From assembly GCA_903822005.1 (NCBI GenBank), contig CAIJNL010000018.1, positions 62,001 through 126,000 on the forward strand: 64,000 bases of DNA. The letters run 5' to 3'. The notes under the pieces were generated by a model. That model was not told the origin of the DNA, made no database searches, and saw only the letters and a list, made by a program, of their open reading frames with translations. Both the position numbers and the translations under genes were made by a program. Below, in pieces: positions 26,931-33,640 of the stretch (positions are counted from its first letter, which is position 1; each line of letters opens with the position of its first letter). This DNA comes from an uncultured Nitrospiraceae bacterium (GTDB taxonomy: Bacteria > Nitrospirota > Thermodesulfovibrionia > Thermodesulfovibrionales > Dissulfurispiraceae).

Positions 26931-28091
26931 ATGACAGAAAAAAGAATAGCCCTTGTTAAAGGCGATGGCGCGGGGCCCGAGATGATGGCGGTTGCCTGCA
27001 AAATCGCGATAGAAGCGGCAAAGATGGACAATGTAAACATCATATTTGAAGAAACCCCCATGGGCTGGAATACCTATGAAAAATATGGGGATACCTTGCC
27101 CCAACAGTCTTTTAAAAGGGCGGTTGAGATAGGCACCATCTTTTTCGGAGGTGTGGGTGATCCGGAACTGGATAATACAATCGGTTCTGAAAAGCCCGAG
27201 ATGAGGCCGGAGGCCCGGGCACTGCTTGCTTTGCGCGGCGCAATGGGATTGCTGCTGAACTTCCGTCCCATGGTCTATTACAAAGCGCTGTCGCACCTCG
27301 CAAATGTAAAACCCGAGATGATTCCTGATGAGGGCATAAAGCAGATATGGATCCGTTACTTCCTTGAGGACAGCTACTTCGGCAATACTGATTTCGCGGG
27401 GGATATACCGGCCGATACGGCTGCAAAGCTCGGCATAAAGCTTAAGCAGTATGTAACAGGTGAAGAGGAAATCGTAACGGATATTGCGTATTATCGCAAG
27501 GCTACCGTTGAAAAATATCTGAGGGCCGCGTTTTCTTATGCGCGGGAACTCAAGATGCCGCTTATATCAATTGACAAAGCCAATGTGATGGCCCGGTATG
27601 TCTATTGGAGAAAGATTTCTACGCGAATCGGAAAGGAAGAGTTCCCGGATGTGACGCTTATTCATCAGCTTGTTGATTCCGCCAACGCGCTGCTTTTCAC
27701 TCCTGCAAAACTGCAGGGGGTAATAGCCTGCGGCAACGAGCATGGCGATATCCTTTCGGATGGCGCCGCCTCTGCCCTTGGAAGCATGGGGATGATGTGC
27801 AGTTCAGGCATCAACCCGGATACCGGCGCGGCAATGTTCGAGAGCGGGGCAGGAACGGCCCCGACGCTGACAGGGCAGGACAAGGCAAATCCGCTCGGCC
27901 GCGTACTTACGGCCGCGCTTATGCTTAGACATATTGGGGCTGTCAAAGGCGCTGTCGCAATAGAGAATGCGGTCAACAAAGTTTTGCAGGACGGTTATCG
28001 TACTGGCGATCTCTTCTCTGCCAAGGACGATCCAAAAAAGAAGCTGGGTACTTCAGCAATTGGAGAAAAAGTCCTTTCGTACATGAAATAA
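26931..28091 (+). CDS. Isocitrate/isopropylmalate dehydrogenase-family enzyme
   Basis: A 386-residue beta-decarboxylating dehydrogenase. It keeps KGDGAGPEM at the N-terminus, the substrate Arg region ALRGAMGLLLNFRP, LEDSYFG (Tyr), the catalytic Lys in DKANVMARYVYW, and metal ligands in NEHGDILSDGAAS. The cofactor loop is unusual: SGAGTAPTLTGQDKANP replaces the common HG(S/T)AP pattern, and the LeuB Asp is not obvious, so cofactor and substrate cannot be assigned. NAD(P)-isocitrate dehydrogenase is the best guess as no leu genes are adjacent. A strong ribosome site (GAGGAGG) precedes ATG 26931. Confidence 0.8.
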   Translation: MTEKRIALVKGDGAGPEMMAVACKIAIEAAKMDNVNIIFEETPMGWNTYEKYGDTLPQQSFKRAVEIGTIFFGGVGDPELDNTIGSEKPEMRPEARALLALRGAMGLLLNFRPMVYYKALSHLANVKPEMIPDEGIKQIWIRYFLEDSYFGNTDFAGDIPADTAAKLGIKLKQYVTGEEEIVTDIAYYRKATVEKYLRAAFSYARELKMPLISIDKANVMARYVYWRKISTRIGKEEFPDVTLIHQLVDSANALLFTPAKLQGVIACGNEHGDILSDGAASALGSMGMMCSSGINPDTGAAMFESGAGTAPTLTGQDKANPLGRVLTAALMLRHIGAVKGAVAIENAVNKVLQDGYRTGDLFSAKDDPKKKLGTSAIGEKVLSYMK

Positions 28092-28115
28092 TCAGGGGGA
28101 AACTAACGAGCGAAG

Positions 28116-28152
28116 CATAATAAAGACGGCAAGACAAGCCGTCTTTATTATG
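28116..28152. terminator. Bidirectional rho-independent terminator
   Basis: A perfect 15-bp stem (CATAATAAAGACGGC and its complement) with a 7-nt loop AAGACAA lies between the converging dehydrogenase gene and yjbQ. A/T-rich stem bases provide T-rich 3' ends on both strands. Confidence 0.85.
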
Positions 28153-28161
28153 CAGGAGAAA

Positions 28162-28551
28162 CTATATCAGTTTGACCAAAACCTGACGATTTCTCGGCCC
28201 GTCGAATTCACAGAAATAAACAGACTGCCATGTGCCCAGCACAAGCTTGCCGTCTTCTATCAAGACCACGGAAGAGCTGCCGGTAAGTGAAGCCTTGATA
28301 TGAGCGTCCGAGTTGCCCTCACCGTGACGATAGTCTCCGTCAACAGGGAAGACACGTTCGAGGGCCGCAATAATGTCTCTCTTTACTGCGGGATCTGCGC
28401 CCTCGTTTATGGTAATTCCGGCAGTGGTATGCGGGACGAAAATGTAACATGCACCGCTTTTGACGCCGGCCTGCCGGACAATATCTTTTAAATCGGACGT
28501 TATATCTATAAATTCATTCCTCGATCTGCTCTTTACGGTAATAGTCTTCAT
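28162..28551 (-). CDS. yjbQ: YjbQ/UPF0047 family protein
   Basis: A 129-residue trimeric-fold protein of the secondary thiamine-phosphate synthase family. Motifs: HTTAGITINEGADP, the GDYRHGEGNSDAHIKASL stretch with His residues around the presumed active site, and LVLGTWQSVYFCEFDGPR. The E. coli homologue has weak thiamine phosphate synthase activity; the physiological role is unsettled. It overlaps the folK stop (ATGA), so the two are translationally coupled. Confidence 0.9.
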   Translation of the reverse strand: MKTITVKSRSRNEFIDITSDLKDIVRQAGVKSGACYIFVPHTTAGITINEGADPAVKRDIIAALERVFPVDGDYRHGEGNSDAHIKASLTGSSSVVLIEDGKLVLGTWQSVYFCEFDGPRNRQVLVKLI

Positions 28552-29009
28552 GAATGTTTGACCTCCCTCAGCAATTGGGCAATATTTTTGTTCAGCCGCG
28601 GATGTATGACGTCAGGGGCAATCTCGGCAAGAGGTTCCAGAACAAAATCACGGTCATGCAGGAAAGGGTGGGGCAGCGTGAGGATATCAGTATCAAGTAC
28701 CAGGTCGTCATAGAGCAGCAGATCGAGGTCTATCAGGCGCGGTCCCCAACGCGGCCCTGCTTCACGTCCCATATCTTTTTCGATTGACTTGAGTGCGATC
28801 AGCAGTTCTTCGTGAGTCAAATCAGTATTGGCCTCAATCGCCATGTTTATGTAACCCGGCTGTTCCTTAATACCCCAAGGCTCAGTTTCATACAATGCGG
28901 ATTTTCTGGTGACAGATATCACGTGTGAGGAGAGCAATTCAATCGAACGCAGACAATTTGCTTTCCTGTTTCCGAGATTCGAACCTATCCCCAGGTAAAC
29001 AAGGGCCAT
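28548..29009 (-). CDS. folK: HPPK: 6-hydroxymethyl-7,8-dihydropterin pyrophosphokinase
   Basis: Transfers pyrophosphate from ATP to hydroxymethyl-dihydropterin in folate synthesis. It has 153 residues with VYLGIGSNLGNR, ALYETEPWG, the GPRWGPRLIDLDLLLYDD signature (metal-binding Asp pair) and LPHPFLHDRDFVLEPL. A TTG at 29024 opens the frame, but ATG 29009 has GAGGTG at good spacing and matches the family start. Confidence 0.95.
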   Translation of the reverse strand: MALVYLGIGSNLGNRKANCLRSIELLSSHVISVTRKSALYETEPWGIKEQPGYINMAIEANTDLTHEELLIALKSIEKDMGREAGPRWGPRLIDLDLLLYDDLVLDTDILTLPHPFLHDRDFVLEPLAEIAPDVIHPRLNKNIAQLLREVKHS

Positions 29010-29051
29010 GGAGTCACACCTCAAGCAAAGCGTGAACCCTGCAGAACAGGC

Positions 29052-30218
29052 TCACAAGACTTTCTTAATTCTTTCTACAGCTTCCTTTATCCGGTCTATT
29101 TTCTGAGTCAGGGCGAAACGAATATACCCCTCACCCGGTGCCCCAAACCCAACCCCCGGCGTGCCGAGTACGCCGGCTTTTTCGAGCAGATGTGCAACGA
29201 AACTGGTCGAGTCATATCCTTTAGGCACATTCGCCCAAAGATAGAAGGATGCCTGCGGCTTATTGACCTTCAGGCCAAGGCCAGTCAAACCCGCGTACAT
29301 AACGTCGCGGCGTTCCTGGAATGTATTTCTGAGCTTTGCAAGAACGGCGTCCTCTGTCTTAATTGCAGCTATCGATGCCTCCTGTATGGCATGGAAGGCG
29401 CCGGAATCCAGCTGGGACTTTATTCTGCCAAGGCCGGCTATGACAGCTGCATTGCCCACAGCAAAGCCAATCCTCCAGCCGGTCATATTATATGTTTTGG
29501 AGAGGGAATGGAATTCTATGCCGACCTCTTTGGCGCCCTCTATTTCGAGAAAGCTGACAGGCGGCTTGTCATCAAAGTAGACCTCGGAATAGGCCGCATC
29601 GTGGCATATTATGATGTCGTGTCTCTTTGCGAGCGCCACGGCCTCTTCAAAGAAGGATTTGGGAGCGCATGCGGATGTCGGATTGTTCGGATAATTCAGG
29701 TACATTAATTTTGCGCGTTTCAGCACATCAGGCGGTATGATCTTGAAGTCAGGCAGATAATTATTCTGTTCGAGTATCGGCATGATATAAGATTCACCGC
29801 CGGCAAACAGGGTGCCAACCGGATATACAGGATATCCCGGGGAAGGCACGAGCACTATATCGCCCGGATTAACGAACGCAAGGGGCACATGTCCAATCCC
29901 TTCTTTTGACCCTAAGAGAGCGAGCACCTCGGTCTTCGGATCGAGCGTCACATTAAACCTTGTTTTATACCAATCAGCAACCGCGGTGCGGTACGAAAGC
30001 ATACCTGCATAGGAAGGGTACTGGTGATGTTCCGGTTTGGCGACAGCCGCCTGCATTGCTTCTACAATATGTTTTGGGGTTGGGATATCAGGATCGCCTA
30101 TGCTGAGATCGATGACATCAACGCCACTTGCCACCGCCTGCCGTTTCATCTCATCTATAGTCTCAAAGAGATAAGGGGGGAGATTTTTTACCCGGTCAGC
30201 AAGTTCGATCTTGATCAT
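29052..30218 (-). CDS. dapL: LL-diaminopimelate aminotransferase
   Basis: PLP enzyme making LL-diaminopimelate from tetrahydrodipicolinate in one step for lysine and peptidoglycan. It has 388 residues; motifs include DVIDLSIGDPDIPTP, PGYPVYPVG, YLNYPNNPTSA, and the Schiff-base Lys in SLSKTYNMTGWRIGFA. The final Arg contact is in GEGYIRFALT. Closely related class I aminotransferases exist, but the N-terminal YLFETIDEMKR and the PGYPVYPVGTLFAGG pattern favour DapL. It lies 43 nt upstream of folK-yjbQ, same strand. Confidence 0.88.
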   Translation of the reverse strand: MIKIELADRVKNLPPYLFETIDEMKRQAVASGVDVIDLSIGDPDIPTPKHIVEAMQAAVAKPEHHQYPSYAGMLSYRTAVADWYKTRFNVTLDPKTEVLALLGSKEGIGHVPLAFVNPGDIVLVPSPGYPVYPVGTLFAGGESYIMPILEQNNYLPDFKIIPPDVLKRAKLMYLNYPNNPTSACAPKSFFEEAVALAKRHDIIICHDAAYSEVYFDDKPPVSFLEIEGAKEVGIEFHSLSKTYNMTGWRIGFAVGNAAVIAGLGRIKSQLDSGAFHAIQEASIAAIKTEDAVLAKLRNTFQERRDVMYAGLTGLGLKVNKPQASFYLWANVPKGYDSTSFVAHLLEKAGVLGTPGVGFGAPGEGYIRFALTQKIDRIKEAVERIKKVL

Positions 30219-30332
30219 TAATAGGTCCTCCGTAATTTATGTGGTTTAAATTTTATATAAATTAAGTGCTGATTTATTATTTCCACAGATGCTGTATTCT
30301 ATCGCAGAAGTGAGGGCAAGGTCAAAGAGATA

Positions 30333-30369
30333 AAAAAAAGGCACTTCTGCAAAAGAAGTGCCTTTTTTT
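30333..30369 (-). terminator. Rho-independent terminator after the first ADKK-repeat gene
   Basis: A 9-bp stem GGCACTTCT/AGAAGTGCC with loop GCAAA, flanked by A8 on one side and T7 on the other, lies 11 nt past the stop of the gene ending at 30380. On the minus strand the T tract follows the hairpin. Confidence 0.9.
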
Positions 30370-30379
30370 AAAAGGACAA

Positions 30380-30808
30380 CTATTTCTTATCGTCAGCCTT
30401 CTTGTCGGCCTTCTTGTCAGCAGCCTTGTCAGCTGTCTTCTTGTCAGCCTTCTTGTCGGCAACCTTCTTGTCAGCCTTCTTGTCAGCAGCCTTGTCAGCC
30501 GTCTTCTTGTCAGCCTTCTTGTCGGCAACCTTCTTGTCGGTCTTCTTGTCAGCAACCTTCTTGTCGGTCTTCTTGTCGGCAGCCTTATCGGTAGCCTTCT
30601 TGTCAGCCTTCTTGTCGGCAACCTTCTTGTCAGTCTTCTTGTCAGCAGCCTTGTCAGCCGTCTTCTTGTCAGCCTTCTTGTCGGCCTTTACCTTCTTGTC
30701 AGCCTTCGCGTCAGCCTTTACTGTTCCATCGGCCTTAGGAGCGTCAGCAGCAATAGCGGTAACTGAGAATGCGAATAGGAGAGCAATGATCAGAGCTAAA
30801 ATTTTCAT
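30380..30808 (-). CDS. Exported Lys/Ala/Asp 'ADKK' repeat protein 1
   Basis: A 142-residue protein: signal peptide (MKILALIIALLFAFSVTAIA, cleavage after AIA) followed by an almost pure repeat of K, A, D, T and V, with about twenty DKK triplets in units such as KKADKKTADKAADKKADKKV. No hydrophobic core is evident, so the mature chain should be an extended or helical, very basic polyampholyte in the periplasm or outside. The GTG at 30817 lies in the ribosome site AGGAGGTG, so ATG 30808 is the start. A sigma-54 promoter lies about 60-75 nt upstream. Superficially it resembles H1-like AlgP repeats, but it is exported. Function unknown. Confidence 0.8.
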   Translation of the reverse strand: MKILALIIALLFAFSVTAIAADAPKADGTVKADAKADKKVKADKKADKKTADKAADKKTDKKVADKKADKKATDKAADKKTDKKVADKKTDKKVADKKADKKTADKAADKKADKKVADKKADKKTADKAADKKADKKADDKK

Positions 30809-30865
30809 TCGATTCACCTCCTTTATTATTGGGATGGTAGTCTCTTTTTTTGGCGAATATATAAA

Positions 30866-30882
30866 AGCATATTATGTGCCAA
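30866..30882 (-). promoter_or_regulatory. Sigma-54 promoter of ADKK-repeat gene 1
   Basis: The minus strand reads TTGGCAC-ATAAT-ATGCT: the GG and GC dinucleotides are 10 nt apart, as required for sigma-54, and the -24 element TTGGCAC is consensus. Transcription should begin near 30855, about 47 nt before the ATG at 30808. Confidence 0.85.
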
Positions 30883-30976
30883 TCAGCAATGCAAAGTAGG
30901 ATAAAATCTGACAGCGAAGGTAACCATCTGATATTATAAGACTTATACTCTTTTATACTTTATTGACTCCTGAAAA

Positions 30977-31008
30977 GAGGTCTTTTAAACAAATACTGAA
31001 AAGACCTC
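30977..31008. promoter_or_regulatory. 10-bp palindrome, possible enhancer site
   Basis: GAGGTCTTTT and AAAAGACCTC are separated by 12 nt. The centre is about 135 nt upstream of the predicted start of ADKK gene 1, where NtrC-type activators usually bind. A second terminator for the upstream gene is the alternative reading. Confidence 0.4.
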
Positions 31009-31060
31009 AAATAAGGATTCGCTTCCCCATTTGAGGATATTTCTTGCATTTGATTTAAAA

Positions 31061-31088
31061 AAAGGGGATGTCCTGAGACATCCCCTTT
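31061..31088 (-). terminator. Rho-independent terminator after the second ADKK-repeat gene
   Basis: A 12-bp stem AAAGGGGATGTC/GACATCCCCTTT with loop CTGA lies 13 nt past the stop of the gene ending at 31102. A run of A on the plus strand gives the T tract on the transcribed minus strand. Confidence 0.9.
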
Positions 31089-31101
31089 GGTGGAGCAACA
31101 T

Positions 31102-31473
31102 CTACTTCTTGTCTTCGATCTTCTTCTCTACAGGTGCCTTTTTGTCAGTAACCTTTTTCTCAGTAGCAGTCTTCTTGTCAGCTATCTTCTTGTCTGCAGC
31201 GGCTTTCTTCTTGTCAGCGGCGGCCTGCTTCTTGTCAGCAGCGGCTTTCTTCTTGTCGGCAATCTTCTTGTCGGCTACAGCCTTCTTGTCATCAGCGGCT
31301 TTCTTCTTGTCGGCAATCTTCTTGTCAGCTACAGCCTTCTTGTCATCAACCTTCTTGTCCGCTGTCTTAACCGGTGCCTTGGTGTCGACTGCCGGGGTGG
31401 TGTCTGCCGCCATTGCAACAGTTACTGACATGGCGAACATGATTGCTACGATCAGTGCTAGTACTTTTTTCAT
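31102..31473 (-). CDS. Exported Lys/Ala/Asp 'ADKK' repeat protein 2
   Basis: A 123-residue paralogue of the 30380-30808 product: signal peptide (MKKVLALIVAIMFAMSVTVA with AMA just after) and a mature chain of repeats such as ADKKIADKKKAADDKKAV, with about a dozen DKK triplets. A short Pro/Val/Thr segment (TTPAVDTKAPVKT) precedes the repeats. Strongly basic and low-complexity, it probably has no compact fold. GGGAG lies before ATG 31473. It has its own sigma-54 promoter and terminator, so it is monocistronic like its paralogue. Function unknown. Confidence 0.8.
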   Translation of the reverse strand: MKKVLALIVAIMFAMSVTVAMAADTTPAVDTKAPVKTADKKVDDKKAVADKKIADKKKAADDKKAVADKKIADKKKAAADKKQAAADKKKAAADKKIADKKTATEKKVTDKKAPVEKKIEDKK

Positions 31474-31499
31474 TTTGATCTCCCTTGTAGTTGTTTTTA

Positions 31500-31527
31500 A
31501 TATAGTCCTCTTTATTGAGGACTATAT
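31500..31527 (-). promoter_or_regulatory. 5'-leader hairpin of ADKK gene 2
   Basis: An 11-bp perfect inverted repeat (ATATAGTCCTC/GAGGACTATAT) with a 6-nt loop starts at about the predicted sigma-54 transcription start and ends 27 nt before the ATG. It would place a stable hairpin at the mRNA 5' end. It could instead be a protein-binding palindrome. Confidence 0.5.
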
Positions 31528-31533
31528 AGTTAA

Positions 31534-31550
31534 AGCATTTTGCGTGCCAA
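31534..31550 (-). promoter_or_regulatory. Sigma-54 promoter of ADKK-repeat gene 2
   Basis: The minus strand reads TTGGCAC-GCAAA-ATGCT, with GG and GC 10 nt apart. The -24 heptamer is identical to that of gene 1 and the -12 element (ATGCTT) is shared. The predicted start is near 31523. Confidence 0.85.
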
Positions 31551-31727
31551 AAGCGAAGAGATATTCAAGCAAAATGGAATTGTTAACATAAGTAGCTGAA
31601 TCATATGGCCAATTTGTAGAAATATAACCTGGGGTGGTCGTAGCGATTAAAAATGCGGCCGCTGGATGTAGTATTAAAGTCCCTATTTACGGAAACAAGT
31701 CCTTATTTGAGACGTTTTCAGTACGAC

Positions 31728-32057
31728 CTACCTCCTGGTCCTCTTTTTCGACTCGAGTTTAATGCTGTTTGCGCACTTCTTGCCGCTCACCTCTGTATAT
31801 TTTATAATTACCTTATCGTTGACATTAATTTCTTTCAGGAGGGATTCATCTGCAGTAAAGATGAGTTCGTCCCTGCTCTTGATAACAATTATTCCCGCGG
31901 CGGTGTCGACGGCCTTTACCACGCCATTGGCGGTCTTCTCTCTGGCCTTTCTTTCAGGCTTATTACTGGTTGTCTGCGGTGTTGTCTTGCTGTCAGAAGC
32001 CCCAACATTAAAAGGAAACACGAACAAAAGCGCCAATGCAATAAAAAATACCCTCAT
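31728..32057 (-). CDS. Small exported beta-domain protein
   Basis: A 109-residue protein with a signal peptide (about 1-20), a Ser/Thr/Lys linker, and a C-terminal domain alternating hydrophobic strands: ANGVVKAVDTAAGIIVIKS, LIFTADESLLKEINVNDKV, CANSIKLES. This pattern occurs in many small periplasmic DUF5666-like or CusF-like barrels; one Cys is present and no metal-binding motif is clear. The tail is basic (KKRTRR). GGGAGGATT precedes the ATG. No sigma-54 site was found upstream. It lies between the NtrC-type regulator and the ADKK genes on the same strand. Confidence 0.7.
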   Translation of the reverse strand: MRVFFIALALLFVFPFNVGASDSKTTPQTTSNKPERKAREKTANGVVKAVDTAAGIIVIKSRDELIFTADESLLKEINVNDKVIIKYTEVSGKKCANSIKLESKKRTRR

Positions 32058-32207
32058 ATTGAATCCTCCCTCGAAAAAAAGTTATCAAGCTTTGCAAGAT
32101 TTTCGATACCGGGCAATTAAAGCCCTCCTTTTCGGGCGGATACTCTGATAAATTACCGATTCATCGGGCCGGGCCGGCAGCCAGACCCGACAATCTGATT
32201 GCGCCGC

Positions 32208-33587
32208 TCAACTGTTCGGATCGTGCGCCGAATCTTCATGCAGTCCGAATTTTTCAAGCCTGTACCAAAAGGTCTTATAGCTCATGCCAAGAAGGCGTGC
32301 CGCCTTTGCCGCCACATTGTTGGCTTTTACCATGGCCTTTTTTATAAGGGCCTTTTCCATCTCTTCGAAATTAATTCCTTCGTCAGGTATGTCTATATCG
32401 AAGATCCCTTTTATGCCGGACAGCCGCAGCTCACCCTTTATGTCTTCAGGAGAGATAGTGTTTCCGTCACACATAATAACGGCCCGTTCTATGACTGATT
32501 CCAGCTGCCTGATATTGCCGGGCCAGTAGTATTCCGTGAGGGCCTTTATAACGCCGTCTCCGGGGGCCCCAACCCTTTTCCCGAATTCGCCGTTGTACTT
32601 GTTTATAAAATAGCCGACAAGCTGGGGGATGTCCTCTTTCCTTTCACGGAGCGGCGGGAGTTCCACAGTAACAACCCTTAACCTGTAGTAAAGATCTTCC
32701 CTGAACTTCCCCGAGGAGACCTCTTTTTCAAGGTCCCTGTTGGTGGCCGCAACTATCCGGACATCTATCTTGATAGCTTCCGTACCGCCAACTCTTCTTA
32801 TCTCACGGTCCTGAAGTACACGCAGAAGCTTTGTCTGCATGAGGAGGGGAAGGTCGCCTATTTCATCCAGAAACAGGGTGCCCTTGCTGCTCGATTCGAA
32901 AAGGCCGGTTTTCCGGTGTGTTGCGCCGGTGAACGCGCCTGCTTCATACCCGAAGAGTTCGCTCTCGATAAGATTTTCGGGTATGGCCGCGCAATTGATG
33001 GCAGTAAAGGGGGCGGACCGACGCGGGCTGTTATAATGGATGGCCCGCGCTATCAGCTCTTTACCCGTGCCGCTTTCGCCCGAGATAAGCACAGTGACCG
33101 GTGTGGGTGCCACTTTTTTCGCGACCTCGATTATCTCCAGCATCTTGTCAGTTGTGCCGGCAATGCCTTCTATACTGAATTTGTCAAAAAGCTCTTTTCT
33201 CAGGCTGATATTTTCTTTCAGCAGCTGCATCCGCTCATCCGCCTTTTTTACGGTAAGAAGAATGGAATCTTTTTCGAGAGGTTTGGACAGGTAGTCGAAA
33301 GCGCCTTTCTTCATCGCTTCCACTGCTGATGAAATAGTGCCGTAGGCGGTCATAAGTATAACGGCAGGTTTGAAAGAGTCTTCAGGCAGATGATCGAGCA
33401 ACTGAAGGCCCGATATCCCGCTCATCTTAAGGTCCGTCAACACGATGTCAGGCGTCAGTTCCCTGATGAGATCAAGGCCTTTTTCCGCGGAAGGGGCGGT
33501 ATGGACCTCATAGCCCTCCTCATCCAGGATTGTCTTGAGTATATTTCTCTGGCGCGGTTCGTCGTCTATGACTATAACTACTGACAT
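32208..33587 (-). CDS. NtrC-family sigma-54-dependent response regulator
   Basis: A 459-residue activator. Receiver (about 1-120; phospho-Asp in DIVLTDLKMSG), AAA+ domain (about 140-375) with Walker A GESGTGKE, the sigma-54 contact loop GAFTGA, Walker B FLDEIGDLP and arginine-finger region, and a C-terminal Fis-type helix-turn-helix (KANNVAAKAARLLGMSYKTFWYRL). The upstream in-frame start at 33614 is rejected because GGAGGAGTG precedes ATG 33587. It follows the sensor kinase by 53 nt. Two sigma-54 promoters lie 0.7-1.4 kb downstream, making the ADKK genes likely targets. Confidence 0.95.
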   Translation of the reverse strand: MSVVIVIDDEPRQRNILKTILDEEGYEVHTAPSAEKGLDLIRELTPDIVLTDLKMSGISGLQLLDHLPEDSFKPAVILMTAYGTISSAVEAMKKGAFDYLSKPLEKDSILLTVKKADERMQLLKENISLRKELFDKFSIEGIAGTTDKMLEIIEVAKKVAPTPVTVLISGESGTGKELIARAIHYNSPRRSAPFTAINCAAIPENLIESELFGYEAGAFTGATHRKTGLFESSSKGTLFLDEIGDLPLLMQTKLLRVLQDREIRRVGGTEAIKIDVRIVAATNRDLEKEVSSGKFREDLYYRLRVVTVELPPLRERKEDIPQLVGYFINKYNGEFGKRVGAPGDGVIKALTEYYWPGNIRQLESVIERAVIMCDGNTISPEDIKGELRLSGIKGIFDIDIPDEGINFEEMEKALIKKAMVKANNVAAKAARLLGMSYKTFWYRLEKFGLHEDSAHDPNS

Positions 33588-33640
33588 TTTCACTCCTCCG
33601 CAAAACAAAGTCACTTATAATTAATTGCGCAATATCAGAA

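Noticed and set aside
30386-30715. Possible CRISPR or VNTR array in the ADKK genes
   Set aside because: Short degenerate units of variable length encoding a repeat protein, with no unique spacers.
30402-30899. Long plus-strand frame opposite ADKK gene 1, encoding a Leu/Ser/Phe/Ala repeat
   Set aside because: It mirrors the repeat on the other strand. It has no ribosome site, and the minus-strand gene has a signal peptide, sigma-54 promoter and terminator.
31031-31591. Plus-strand frame opposite ADKK gene 2
   Set aside because: Same reason: antisense of a low-complexity repeat, overlapping the terminator and promoter of the real gene.
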